This document shows, piece after piece, positions 17,073 through 28,500 of a stretch of 64,000 nucleotides of DNA. The DNA comes from Parabacteroides sp. TM07-1AC. Its GTDB lineage: Bacteria > Bacteroidota > Bacteroidia > Bacteroidales > Tannerellaceae. Within the stretch, counting starts at the first letter, position 1. Each line of letters begins with the position of its first letter. The position numbers were made by a program, and so were the translations under genes. The stretch lies in NCBI RefSeq assembly GCF_003480915.1, contig NZ_QUKD01000002.1:784671-848670 (forward strand). Reading direction: 5' to 3'. The notes beneath the pieces were generated by a model. It did not search any database and was not told the origin of the DNA. It was given only the letters and a program-made list of their open reading frames with translations.

Positions 17073-17440
17073 ATAATATGATCAAGCCGCCCTGTTTCCC
17101 TTGTTTGGCATTTTATATAATAAAGAAGCGTGGAAACTGTTAATCCATTATTCGGAACTGAGGTATCGCCAAACACCCATCGAACAAATAATAAGACAAC
17201 AGCCCACGCCCTATTCTATATACAGGAGTATATATAACAAGCGTGAGCGTTCAGTTGTCTATCATCTTCGTCCGACTAGAAATTTGGCGATTTTCAGTTC
17301 CAAAGATAATATCTTAAACGCTTATATGTCACCCAACTAATGAGTAGCCAAAACTCAACGGCCCGCTCATTCTTTGAATGGGACAAAGATAGCTAAAAGC
17401 AATAATATATATTCTTTGCAAAGAATTATTAACAAGAAAA
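17073..17440. other. Non-coding stretch without recognised gene
   Basis: No convincing coding region. It holds an interrupted stem pairing 17195-17209 with 17241-17259 (GACAAC with GTTGTC, CACGC with GCGTG) and a perfect 16-base palindrome ATTCTTTGCAAAGAAT at 17411-17426. Either could be a small structured RNA or a binding site; neither is assigned. Confidence 0.4.
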
Positions 17441-17466
17441 AAGGCTACCCGTGCCGGATAGCCTTC
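17441..17466 (-). terminator. Terminator of galM
   Basis: Stem AAGGCTACCC (17441-17450) with GGATAGCCTT (17457-17466), one wobble pair. On the minus strand it is followed by six T. It lies 44 bases past the galM stop. Confidence 0.8.
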
Positions 17467-17509
17467 CTTTTATAGCAGAATAACGATTTCCGTTGTTAAT
17501 CAAATGAAA

Positions 17510-18634
17510 TCATTCGACGGTAAATTTATAGATACATTCGCTGATATACTTTTCACCAGGGTTCAGGACAACACTCGGGAAGTCCGGATGATTAGGACTA
17601 TCGGGGTAATGCTGTGTCTCCAGGCAGAAAGCTCCGCGATGCGGATAAGTCACACCGTGCTTGCCGGTATCTTTTCCATCCATAAAATTTCCGGTATAGA
17701 ACTGAATACCCGGTTCGTTGGTATATACTTCCAGGGTGATACCGCTGGTCGGAGAGTAAGCCTTGGCAGCCAGTACATTCTTGTCACCGTTTGTATTCAA
17801 CACCCAGTTCAGATCATAACCATGTCCGAACTGCAGCTGCTGGAACGAGTCGTTGATCTGTTTACCGATAGCGACCGGAGTACGCAGGTCCAGCGGAGTT
17901 TCATCAACCGAACTGATACCTACAGGGATCAGTGTGCTGTCAACCGGAGTATAGTTATCCGCATTGATCATAACCAACTGGTCCAATACATCGGAACCGG
18001 GAACACCCGAGAGATTGAAGTAACTGTGGTTTGTCAGGTTCACAACCGTTTTCTTATCCGTTGTTGCTTCATATCTGATATCGACAGCATTGTCATCCGT
18101 CAATGTATAAATAACTTTGATATTCAGATTTCCAGGAAAACCGGCTTCACCGTCCTTCGAGAGATAGGTCAGTTCCAGAGCCTGATCGTTCAGCTGTTTG
18201 GCATCCCACATACGGGCATGATATCCTTGAGCTCCGCCATGCAGACAATGCGTTCCGTCATTCTTGGGCAGTGTATATTCCGTGCCGTCCAAAGTAAACT
18301 TAGCCTGGTTGATGCGGTTTCCATAACGTCCGATCAGAGCGCCGTAGTTTCCGTCCGACTGCACATATTGGTTAATATTATCATATCCCAGCACCACATC
18401 GGTCATTTGTCCTTTCTTGTCAGGAACCATTACAGAGACTAGTCGTCCACCGTAATTCGTAATGCAAGCCTCTGCTCCGTTTTTATTCTTCAACACATAC
18501 AAGGCGGTCGGCTTCCCATCCACTTCCGATACGAAATCAGACTTCATTAACCCGGAGATTGTAGCCTCTTCTCTTTTTTCGCCGCACGACAGCAATACAC
18601 ACATTGCCATGACAGCCATACATAGTCTTTTCAT
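17510..18634 (-). CDS. galM: Aldose 1-epimerase (mutarotase), lipoprotein form
   Basis: A 374-residue GalM-type epimerase that interconverts alpha and beta anomers of galactose and other aldoses. Markers are 'GGRLVSVMVPDKKG', 'GRYGNRINQAKF', 'HCLHGG' (catalytic His), 'NLTNHSYFNL' and 'GAFCLETQHYPDSPNHPDFP' (catalytic Glu). An N-terminal leader ends in the lipobox VLLSC (Cys about 17), so the enzyme is exported and lipid-anchored. That fits extracytoplasmic sugar processing in Bacteroidetes. It is separated from the large secreted genes by a hairpin and from porE by a non-coding stretch. Confidence 0.88.
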   Translation of the reverse strand: MKRLCMAVMAMCVLLSCGEKREEATISGLMKSDFVSEVDGKPTALYVLKNKNGAEACITNYGGRLVSVMVPDKKGQMTDVVLGYDNINQYVQSDGNYGALIGRYGNRINQAKFTLDGTEYTLPKNDGTHCLHGGAQGYHARMWDAKQLNDQALELTYLSKDGEAGFPGNLNIKVIYTLTDDNAVDIRYEATTDKKTVVNLTNHSYFNLSGVPGSDVLDQLVMINADNYTPVDSTLIPVGISSVDETPLDLRTPVAIGKQINDSFQQLQFGHGYDLNWVLNTNGDKNVLAAKAYSPTSGITLEVYTNEPGIQFYTGNFMDGKDTGKHGVTYPHRGAFCLETQHYPDSPNHPDFPSVVLNPGEKYISECIYKFTVE

Positions 18635-18735
18635 TTCAAATTGATAAATTAAAGTGTTTGTTGGATATGGATCAAATATACACTATTCCAGCCAAAATAT
18701 CTTTCATCTACCGGATAATAATATCTTTTAACGTA

Positions 18736-18769
18736 AAAGGAGATATGCCATGTATAACATATCTCCTTT
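18736..18769 (-). terminator. Terminator-like hairpin after the MBG protein operon
   Basis: A perfect 12-bp stem, AAAGGAGATATG (18736-18747) and CATATCTCCTTT (18758-18769), with a 10-base loop. On the minus strand four T follow. It lies 40 bases past the stop of the 1233-residue protein. Confidence 0.65.
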
Positions 18770-18809
18770 CATTCCTATTATCTATTTTTCAGATGGAAAT
18801 AAGACAGAA

Positions 18810-21800
18810 CTATTTCTTAATGATCCGGACAGTCTTCGCTTCGCCATTAGTCAATACGATACGAACCAGATAATAACCGCTACGCAACTGGCTCAGGTCG
18901 ATCACCTGCTCAGGATTCTTAATAAGCTTCTGAAGTTTACCGGCTGCATCGATCACATAGATCGCATCCACAGGCATTTCAGAGACTACCGTCGCATTGT
19001 ATTCTACCAGGGTCGGATACAAACCTACGCCCTGCAGGGTAATCGATTCGTTACCGACCGGACTCAGCTTCACATTGAAGGTGACAGAGTCACGATGTGA
19101 CAGGTGATTGGTCGATTCGGGAACTGTGATGTACAACTTGGTTATACCTTCGTTCTTACCGATCACATGCACACCTTCGATATGGTTTCTCGTACCTGCG
19201 ACAGCGATGTTTTCAACCGTGTAAGCGATTGTTGCCGGAGATTCGCAGGAAGCATACAACAGAACAGAGTCGCCAACGGTGATCGATGTAGACTCGACAG
19301 ACCACTCAAGGCCGGCGGCTGCTTTTGCGATATTCAACTTACCAGGAACCAAAGTCACGGCATAGTTGTCTTCTTCGGAGCTCAGACAGTCGATGATAAG
19401 GTCATAAGAGCCCGCGTTGACAGGGTTAACCTTGGTCTTCACTGTGTAGATGAAGTTGAGGGCATCCGGGTTGTCGTTGCCTACGAAGCCGGTGTATACC
19501 GGTTTCAGTTCAGGTATTTCATCACCGTAAACGATATCTACCGTACCGGCACTGATTGTCAGTGTAGCTTTCGAAACAGTCAGGGTTCCGGTTCCGCCTA
19601 CCAGGGTGTAGTTGTCGCCCGGATCGCCACCTTCGACATACAGGGTATAATTTCCTGCGCCGGTTATTGTTCCTGCCACTTTTACCGTAGGAGCAGAAGC
19701 AGCTTTGAAGTCGTCGCTGCCGATAAATCCGGAATAGGTATATTCGAATGATTCAGGGATTGCTTCACCGAATGCAACCAGGGCATCTTTCGGTTTCACG
19801 ATTACTTCGCGCGGTTTGATCTGCATCTTTTCTTTGCGGACAAGCAGGTCGGAACCGTTATGTTTCACGAAGATGGAGATGTTGTAGATACCAGCTGCAA
19901 CCGGCAGTTCAGGATCACCGTTGTAAGTAATGATCGGAGTATATGTCTGGATACCCTTGAGGTCGGTCAGCTTCACATCGGCTTCTTTGCCGGTTCCGTC
20001 GTAATCGAATACCATGTTACCCAGGATCACGTTGAAGTCTGCTTCATTCTTCAGACGCAAGACTTTGAATACTTCCGACTTCAAGGCTTCTTCCTGTCCG
20101 GACTCTGCATTGTAGCGGGCAGTGATCGTTACGCCTTCGTCGCCTGTCAATGCTTTCGCACGCAGATACCAGATGCTTTCTACCTTTTCCACCTGGATCA
20201 AAGCCGGGTTGGATGATTCGTAAACGATCTGGGAGCCTTCGGCTATTACGGTCGATCCCTGTTTAACGACTGCATTCAGACGTACAAGGTCGCCCACGAT
20301 CAGTTCGTTCTGTATCGGAGTCCAAACCATTACATAGCTATTATCCGGATATACCTGATAACGGGCTTTGCCTACGATGGTGATTTCGTAGTTCGGATTT
20401 ACCTTGTTGAGTTCGGTAATACCTGTCAGTTCGTATGTTCCTACCGGCAGAATACCTTCCGGACGGTTGTTGATAACCAGGTTCTTGATACGGTTGCCGA
20501 CAGCAACGGTAGCCGTAGAGTCGAGGCTGTTGGCCGATTCATCCAATTTGAAGCCTTCGTAAGAGATAAACTCTTTCTGGACTTCCGCTTTGTTGAACTC
20601 AGGATCAGCCGAACCGAATGCTCTCTTGATGGTATCCAGACGGATAATCAATGGAGCTTTGGCAACTTCGAGACGTACACTGTCGTTCGTCATTGTGCCC
20701 GGAACCAGTGTGTTCATAATCAGCTTATAGTTACGATCCTTTGCCACGTACGGCGGTTGGATTGTTTTATCTTCGGTAATGACCTTGATATGCAGGGTGT
20801 CGTTGTAAGAACCTGCGTGCAGGGTATTATCGGCAGCAACCGGCTTAACGACTACTTTCGGCATGAAGTCGATAATGTCGTCAGGAGTAGTTGTTGTCTG
20901 ATATTTAATATCGAAGCTGGCGAGGCCGCGTTTCTTTTCGGCATCGTTCGGTTCGAAAGTCCAGGTCGTATCTTTATCGGCTTCACCATATATACGGTCT
21001 ACGATCACTTTCCAGATGGCCAGCGGACGCTGGTTGATCAGGAAGGTTCCGTCTACTGTTTTGAAAGCGTAGTTCAGAGAAGATACTTTGTCTGCATTGT
21101 CTACCTTGGCGACATACAAGCTGTCATCTTTCTGGTTCGGTTTCTCACGCTTCAGGTTTACTTCGGTCTTTTCGGTAGCCTTGCGTCCTTCATAATCGAA
21201 GTATCCGGCAAGCGGAGCCACTTTGAAACCTCTGTCGCCTTCGGCCGTTGCGGAGATATAGTTTACTGCCTCAGCTGCTTTCGAGAAAGCGTACGAAGGA
21301 GCACTACCTTCTTCCAGACGTTTAGTCAGATAGAAATAACCATCCGGATTAGGTTCACCATACACCTTATGCATCACCTTAACCGGCTTGTCGTTGATAA
21401 CGACTTCTGCTTCTGCCGGGAATACGGTGATAGTGATTGTGTCTTTCTTCACTTCGTATTTACCGGCGGTGATTGCCTGGATATCATAGTTAGAAAGAGT
21501 GGTTGCAACCGTGTTAGCTGCATTTGCATTCAACTCATAACTATAAGTTCCTACATCACTTTTGGTTGCGCCCAATGCACCGGAAACTGCTGTATGAGTA
21601 ACCGGCAATTTGATATTACCGAACAAAGCCTCCAGTGTCTGGTCGTTCTTCAAAGTTCCGTCTGTGATGAGAAGTTCTTTTCCGGAGATATTCTTCACAT
21701 TTGCATCATCATACAAACGGGCACTGTCGGGGACAGCAAAGGTAAGAGGGGCTTGCTTAACTGTCAGCAACCCTCTACCATCGGGCCAGGCATCCGACCA

Positions 21801-22511
21801 AACCTGCAAGTTCAGTGTATAGTTGGCAGCTTGTCCCCCGCTCATACCGATTACAAATGTACCGGGTACCGAGTTTTTATCTGCTCCGCTATACGTAACG
21901 TCCGGTAAGACATTCACCTGCGAATTGGTAAAGATCGCTTCCGTATCGCCATTCACAAAACCACTGAACACAAAGTCTTTGGCAGACCAGGGCGTAGCCG
22001 GGTTCTCATCACCGTAGAAACGGCTGGTGTCGCGGGCTGCGATATTCAATGTAGCCGGGTTCACCGTTAAAGGCTGGCTGGTAAAAGCACCGGCCCGGTT
22101 GCTGACAAAGAATACTACATTCGGATTGTTATTATACTGGAAATATTCAGTCAGGTTATCGGCTACGAAACCTAATGTCTCGCCACCGCTCACTGTCGGA
22201 ATAGCCGAAAACTTCAGGATGTCGATCGCCTGTGCCGGAGACTTGAATGATACTCCGGAGCCAACACTTCCGTATTCACTTCCATCCCCATTCACATAGA
22301 AATAGTTGAAACTGGCTTCACTGATACCCGCGGCAGCCGTACTCAGGTTGTCACCATAAGTCATTGTCAGCGCAGTATTCGTATTGAAGCTTACGTACAC
22401 AGTATCGGGTACAGCCGTTTGCGCCTGCATGATACCGCCTGAAACAAGCATCAGGGGAAGCAGCATAAGCTGCTTCCTCGATGTGAATATTGATTTAATA
22501 TATTTCTTCAT
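18810..22511 (-). CDS. Secreted MBG-repeat protein with T9SS type A sorting domain
   Basis: A 1233-residue exported protein. A signal peptide ends near GGIMQAQT. At least six MBG-type modules are marked by 'YGDE/YGEP' phrases: 'SRFYGDENP' near 165, 'HKVYGEPNP' near 380, 'DRIYGEADK' near 505, 'KRAFGSADP' near 615, 'VAFGEAIPE' near 915 and 'DIVYGDEIPELKP' near 995. An Ig-like stretch ('ITVGDSVLLYASCESPATI') follows, then the C-terminal sorting domain 'VGLYPTLVEYNATVVSEMPV' through 'SGYYLVRIVLTNGEAKTVRI'. The last part is the typical T9SS type A signal, cleaved as cargo is anchored or released. Its start is 19 bases after the stop of the 2224-residue gene, so they are co-transcribed. Function is probably structural or adhesive; no enzyme motif was seen. 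Confidence 0.85.
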   Translation of the reverse strand: MKKYIKSIFTSRKQLMLLPLMLVSGGIMQAQTAVPDTVYVSFNTNTALTMTYGDNLSTAAAGISEASFNYFYVNGDGSEYGSVGSGVSFKSPAQAIDILKFSAIPTVSGGETLGFVADNLTEYFQYNNNPNVVFFVSNRAGAFTSQPLTVNPATLNIAARDTSRFYGDENPATPWSAKDFVFSGFVNGDTEAIFTNSQVNVLPDVTYSGADKNSVPGTFVIGMSGGQAANYTLNLQVWSDAWPDGRGLLTVKQAPLTFAVPDSARLYDDANVKNISGKELLITDGTLKNDQTLEALFGNIKLPVTHTAVSGALGATKSDVGTYSYELNANAANTVATTLSNYDIQAITAGKYEVKKDTITITVFPAEAEVVINDKPVKVMHKVYGEPNPDGYFYLTKRLEEGSAPSYAFSKAAEAVNYISATAEGDRGFKVAPLAGYFDYEGRKATEKTEVNLKREKPNQKDDSLYVAKVDNADKVSSLNYAFKTVDGTFLINQRPLAIWKVIVDRIYGEADKDTTWTFEPNDAEKKRGLASFDIKYQTTTTPDDIIDFMPKVVVKPVAADNTLHAGSYNDTLHIKVITEDKTIQPPYVAKDRNYKLIMNTLVPGTMTNDSVRLEVAKAPLIIRLDTIKRAFGSADPEFNKAEVQKEFISYEGFKLDESANSLDSTATVAVGNRIKNLVINNRPEGILPVGTYELTGITELNKVNPNYEITIVGKARYQVYPDNSYVMVWTPIQNELIVGDLVRLNAVVKQGSTVIAEGSQIVYESSNPALIQVEKVESIWYLRAKALTGDEGVTITARYNAESGQEEALKSEVFKVLRLKNEADFNVILGNMVFDYDGTGKEADVKLTDLKGIQTYTPIITYNGDPELPVAAGIYNISIFVKHNGSDLLVRKEKMQIKPREVIVKPKDALVAFGEAIPESFEYTYSGFIGSDDFKAASAPTVKVAGTITGAGNYTLYVEGGDPGDNYTLVGGTGTLTVSKATLTISAGTVDIVYGDEIPELKPVYTGFVGNDNPDALNFIYTVKTKVNPVNAGSYDLIIDCLSSEEDNYAVTLVPGKLNIAKAAAGLEWSVESTSITVGDSVLLYASCESPATIAYTVENIAVAGTRNHIEGVHVIGKNEGITKLYITVPESTNHLSHRDSVTFNVKLSPVGNESITLQGVGLYPTLVEYNATVVSEMPVDAIYVIDAAGKLQKLIKNPEQVIDLSQLRSGYYLVRIVLTNGEAKTVRIIKK

Positions 22512-22530
22512 ACTAAATTAGTTTTACAGG

Positions 22531-25500
22531 TTACTTCTTAATGATCTTCACTGATTTGAATGTTCCGTCTTCCAATGTTACATTGAGCAGATAGATGCCT
22601 GATCCAAATGTCGACAGATCAATAACAGATCCCGGTTTGCGAATAACTGTCTGTAATGTTCCGTTCATCGACAGCAGTTCAACCTGCTTGATTTCAGACG
22701 GAGCAGCCACTGTGACAGTATTGGTAAACAGTCTCGGATATACATCGATCTGGTCTGCAACGACGAGGTTTTCATTGCCTACCGACAGATATTCATCCTC
22801 CACAAGGAATGTTATCACCACAGGTTCAGCAGCGTTGTAGTTTTTATTACCATGCTGCATAGCTGTAACCGTTACCGTACCGGAAGTAACCGGAGTCAGT
22901 ATCCATGCGTCGCCGATCTGATTTACATAAGCAACCGCGTCGTTAGACGAATTGAATGTAACCGGAAGTTTACTTGAAGCAGTAGCCGTAAGAACCACAT
23001 CACCACCTTCTACGTCTATTGTAGTTTCCGGGCTCCAGCTTATCTTCTGTGAAGCAGCCTGCAGGTTGTATTTACCGTCTACATAAGAAACTTCGTAGTT
23101 ATCAGATGTATAATTATCAGAGAAAGTGATCGGGTAAACACCTGCATCCGATGTACGTGTTACAGTCGAACTGATACGCGGAGCGAAACCGAGGTCTTTC
23201 AGCGTTTCACCGTTCACGAAGCCGGTAGCCGTGTAGGTCAGTTCTTCCAGATCCTTACCATAAACAGTTTCTTTGTCATCAGCCTGGATAGTCACGGCAG
23301 CCTTACTGACATTCAACAGTCCGGACACATAAGTAATCACATAGTTACGACCGAAGTCCTGAGCAGAATACGGAGTCAGCTTATATGAGCCGGCTTTACC
23401 GTTGTATCCTATCAGACGAACAACCGGAGCCTGGCCAACCAGGAAGTCTTCGCCGTTCAGGAAGTCACTCTTGTTATAATCGTATGCATTTGCGTAAGCG
23501 GGTTGTTCGCTACCGTACCGGATATTGAAACTGCGGGCTGTTACCACAACCGGCTTCGGAGCGATCACCATCTTGTTCTTAGCGGTGTAAGAATAAGTGA
23601 CGGAACCGAGCGTTGCCTTCACCGTTACAGTATATACACCGGCGTCTGTCGGAGCGTCCTGGGTAGACGGATACAGGGTCGGAACAGAACCTAACTGGTC
23701 GCCTTCGTAATAGATGCTGAAGTCTTTCACTGCCTCACCTGTTTCCACGTCGGTTACCTTTACGCTTACTGCTCTCGGGTTGCTGTCGTAAATGCTGGTC
23801 ACATTAGAGATGATTACATTTACTTTGGCTGCATCACCTTCCGGAGCGATTACTTTGATCGTTCCGGTTACAGGAGTGGCATCTTCGTAGGTATCATCGC
23901 CATCGGCAAATACTGTGATGGTCACATAGTTGTCACCTTCCGTACGTACATTACCGGTTACTGCATAAACGCCTCTTGCTGTTTCAGACAGGATCACGCG
24001 TTCGCGATCGTTGCCCGACAGTTCGTAACGGATATCGTAGATAGACGGTTTACCGTCGGCTTCCGATTTCAGGTAAGCTGATAACTCAACTGTTTCACCT
24101 ACCGGGATTACCAGGTTGCGCTGATCTTCCGGCCAGATGATTGTACGGCGGATCTTATCGATCGACAAGGTTCCGTTTTCGTGAGTTACCGTATAATTAC
24201 GTGCTTCCCCTTTTACCGTGAAGTAGATATCGTATGTACCACGTGAGTCGGATCTCGCATCTGTCGCGATCTTCGGCATCACAGAGAATACATCCGCCAG
24301 GTTTTCATATTCATTATTCTTCAAACCGATGTATTCGATTTCGAGATCCGGGTTACCACCACCGTAAGGACGGTTGTAGCTCTTCGCACGTACGGTCAGC
24401 GGAGCCGGCGTTACCGTCAAGCCTGCGTTGATAAGCGTAGCAGCGGAGATATCGAAGTTCGGAAGCAGGGCTGCGATCCGGGTAGCTGCCGAAGATGTAA
24501 AGCGCAACTCGTATGTGCCGACGTCTGTCTTCTTGTTAACGCCCGACAGGTCGAGCCAGCTTGTACGGTTTACTTTATCTGCATTCAGCAATTGGGTGAT
24601 CTCTGCCTGGAAGGCTTTGGATAAGTTACCCGAAACTTCTGCATATACATCAGCATTTGTTGCTTCTTCACCATATTCGCGTGTAACGGATACTTTAACC
24701 GTTAAGTCGGTTGCCGTCAGCGGAACCGGGGTAACAGATACTTTAGCCTCCGTTTCGCTTGCCACGAACTTAACGCCGATAACCGGAGTAAACAGCTCTT
24801 TCACCCTTGCTTCGATTGCACGGATCTGGTAGTCGCCTACCGGAGCGGTTGCTTCATAAACGTCTGTATCGAGCGGATCTACCGTTTCAAACAGGTCGAT
24901 CACATTCTTTTCTGCCAGCAGTTTAGCTGCGGTCAGCTTCGGTTCTGTGGCAAATACAAGTTTCGCATTCAGATCGGTATCTTTAGTAACGACCGTGCCG
25001 TACACTTTTGTATAAGCATCTTTAGCCGCTTTCACTTCTACTGTTGCCGGAATCACCTTCAGGTTAGCCAGATCGGCATCCAACTGGATTTCGAAGTTAC
25101 CGATAGCTGCTTTCAATGTCGAAGCGTCTACGATACGAAGTTTATAATTACCCTGGGTAACATTGTTCTTTACAGAGTCGACCAGGACACTGTTTAATGT
25201 ATTACCGTGGAACTGAAGTTTATTGTTACGGTACAATGCCCAATGTAACTTATTGTTCTTGAACAACTGGTTCCAGCGTGCAGCTGTCATGGCCGGTGTC
25301 GGATTCTCCGGATCTTCCTTTATAGAAATCAAGGTAAATCCATAATCGTCACTTGCCAGTGTCAGGTTGGTCAGCTCATATACCGGTTTACCGGCAACGA
25401 TCGTCCAGACACCTTCGAGCTTTTCTTCGTTGAATGTCACAACGACACCCGGAGCAACCACCTTCACTGCGTTGACAGCAGTAACGACATCCGTACCCGG

Positions 25501-28500
25501 TCCGTCAGTCACTTCAGCACCTTCGATCTGATAAACGAAAATATAATCGGCTGAGGTCAGTTCAACAGTATAGTTGTAGTCGCCGATTACAGGATTATTT
25601 TTATCCAATTGCGCCTTGGTAGTAACCAGGCTGACTGCCAATGTATAATCACTCTTGATCTTCGCACCATTCAAAGCAACGATATCATCGTAGATCATTT
25701 GCTCGATCTCTGCCTTTGTCGCTTTACCGAATGTAAATGCAGCTTTCGCGGCTGTTTCTTCTTCGGCTGTAGCGGCCAGATAAGTAGGCAGTGTGATAGT
25801 CAGTTTACGCTGACCGATCTGAACAGAGTTCTGTACATTATGGAAGTTACTGCCGAATTGGTTGTCAAGCAGGAAGTTCGACAACAGGTTCGCATCAAGT
25901 ACATCTACTCTGTAACCGTAATCACCGTTCTTCGGCAACGTTTCTGTTTCTTCTGCTGAACAATCAGCACTAGTCAACATAACCTTGAACAGGTCTGCCG
26001 GATTTTCGAAGCAGGTATATGCGCTTAACAGACCTTCGTTAGCTGCCAGGAACTGACTGAGGATGTCAGCTTCGATAGCCACTTTACGTTTTCCATAACG
26101 ATATGTAATATCTGTCGGGAATGTAAAGACAACCGGAGCCTGACCGACAACCAATGTCTTCGGACCTGCTTCTCTTATTTCGATATTATCCGTTACCTTT
26201 TGAACGAATGCTACCGAATAAGTATAGGTCCCGGCAACGGTTGTTCCTTCTTCTTCTATATTATTGATAGTAACTGTAAAGCTCTTCAAAGGTTTAACAC
26301 CTGTCTTAGCTACCAGTTCGAAAAATTCTTCATTAGCCGGATCTTCCAGCACTGCTTTCTTTACGGAGTCAAGTAAAGCGACTTTCGTATTGATGTCATT
26401 ATAAGTGACATTCACTTCCGGTAAAGTAAGCGTACGTTTTGCTTTTACTATACGGAGAGCCAATTTGGCAATCACATCGTTACCGTTCCTGGTCAGGTGA
26501 ATGCTGGACGGTGCCGTATAATTTAATGTATAGTATTCGGAGAACTGGGTATTAGCGCCAGCAACCACTTCGTAACCATACAGGTCGGATACCTGCGGAT
26601 AACTTTCGCCGGCAATACGTACCGGAACGTCTCCCGTAGAAGTTTCGTTGTTGATCAGATATGTTTTCACACCCCAGTTATTCAGGTCAGGAACTGTTAC
26701 GCGGTCTGCACCCGGAGTCAGCCTGAAATCATTCAACAAGTCTTGTGCATACTCGTCGGCAGTCTGTCCGAACGGACGTTCCCACAGAGGCAGTTGTACA
26801 TTGATCGGAAGCGGGTATTCCGCCAACGACTGACCGTTGTCGGTTAATCGTACCGAGCGAAGATAAGTTGCCGTTGTATAACCTCCCCATTCTATCGGAA
26901 TAATAAGACCTCCGTCTTCATTAGATACTTCGATCTTCTGGATATTGTCATTCGGATTGAATACGACAGTATACGAATAAAGATCTCTGCCGATGGCAGG
27001 TACTAATGTTACGCTGGAGATATAAGCCCCCTTCATATCCGGGTTCTTCAAAAGCAGGTCAGCCAGGATCGCTTTTGCGATCATATCGTCGGATGCGCCT
27101 TCTTTCTTGAACTCATACTTATACAGTTTCACTTTTGCGATCGGACGCGGAGTGATGTTTACAGTACCTTCAAATGTAGTCGAGCTATGCGGCTGTCCGT
27201 TCACGGTTACTTCCGAGAAGAGAACATCCAGGTCAGCACTTAACGTTACCCGGTAGGTAGCCGTACCCATATTTTCTCTGATCCGGTTATTGGTGATCTG
27301 TACATTCGTTATATACTCTGCAATAAACGGATTTGCCAGATAGATGTATTCGCGTACCTTTTCCGCCACCTGTGCTGAGGTCATATCTTTCACATATTGA
27401 ACGGTATATTCACCGAATGTGAAGTCGATAGCCGGACGAGGAACGATAGCGATACTCTTTGAGTAAGTGATTTCAATAGTCGTACCTTTATCAACCACGT
27501 TGATCCGTTGGTTGGTCGGTGTTTCTATTTCCTGCAAAGTTGCACTCTTGGTGATAATGATCTTATAGCCGAACGAATCGTCTGTTTCTGCGATTGCATT
27601 CTTATTGCTCAGGTCATTATTGATCAGGCGAACAATGAATGTTTCATTTCCTAATACACCTGCATTACGAACCAGTAAGTCGCTCTTGATACGGCGGATG
27701 ACCGCATTCGGAAGCATATCTTTTTCGTAGTCGATCTGATAGTTGCCCGGATAAGCCAAAGAATGGGTTGTAGGCAATGTAGTTACGAACAACAGTGAAT
27801 TTTTGAACGAACAAACATTACCGTTGACAGTCAGGTTTGTAGAAGCTACATTACCATTCGTTACAAAAGTCAAACCGGTCTTTGTCAGATCGCCTTGTAC
27901 GGTTACCTTATAACCCAACAGGCTATTGTCCGGCATAGAAGAAGAAACCGTACCGTCGGTGATATCCACCTTCGGAACAAGGTTCTGGTCGACCATATCC
28001 GGATTGATATCCTGGATCAGTTGTTTCAGCATCGTTGCCATTGCAGCATTATCGTTATAGTCGCCGATACGGATCGGGCTGGAAATGAAGTCCGGCAATT
28101 TTACTGCCAACGTATTCTTTTCAACCGAAATCGCATTTACGATATCATAACTATGCTGTGCTGTATTGAAGTTGATCGTAGCACCTCCAACACTGGCCGA
28201 CACATTATTACCTTTACCATAATTCGGCAGAAGCACGACGCGATAGCTGTATACAGCTCCCGGGACCAGTTTGCCCGCTGTTACTTCATTGCTGAAATTG
28301 GCATCGGAATAGACCTTTATCTCAGAGATAAAGTCGGAAGGATTAATGTTGTTATTGATCTGATTCTTCGCCCTGATCAGATTTGTGTTTGCAGCCATCT
28401 TGCCCAGGCCGCCTACTCCTTCTGCAAATACAGGGAATACGGTATTGTTGATCGGTTTCTCTTTTACTTTCAGCTTTACTGTAGAAATGTAAGAACCGAT

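Noticed and set aside
17101..17340. 79-codon frame on the plus strand
   Set aside because: Composition (many Tyr, Arg, Ile, no hydrophobic core pattern) and lack of a ribosome-binding site suggest chance.
20757..21908. Long open frame of 383 codons on the plus strand inside the MBG protein gene
   Set aside because: It is antisense to a protein with clear signal peptide, repeats and sorting domain. Its residues are Cys/Phe/Ile-rich without family character, and codon bias of the real gene explains the open frame. The same holds for frames at 19104-19751, 27895-28680, 30112-30804 and 30931-31740.
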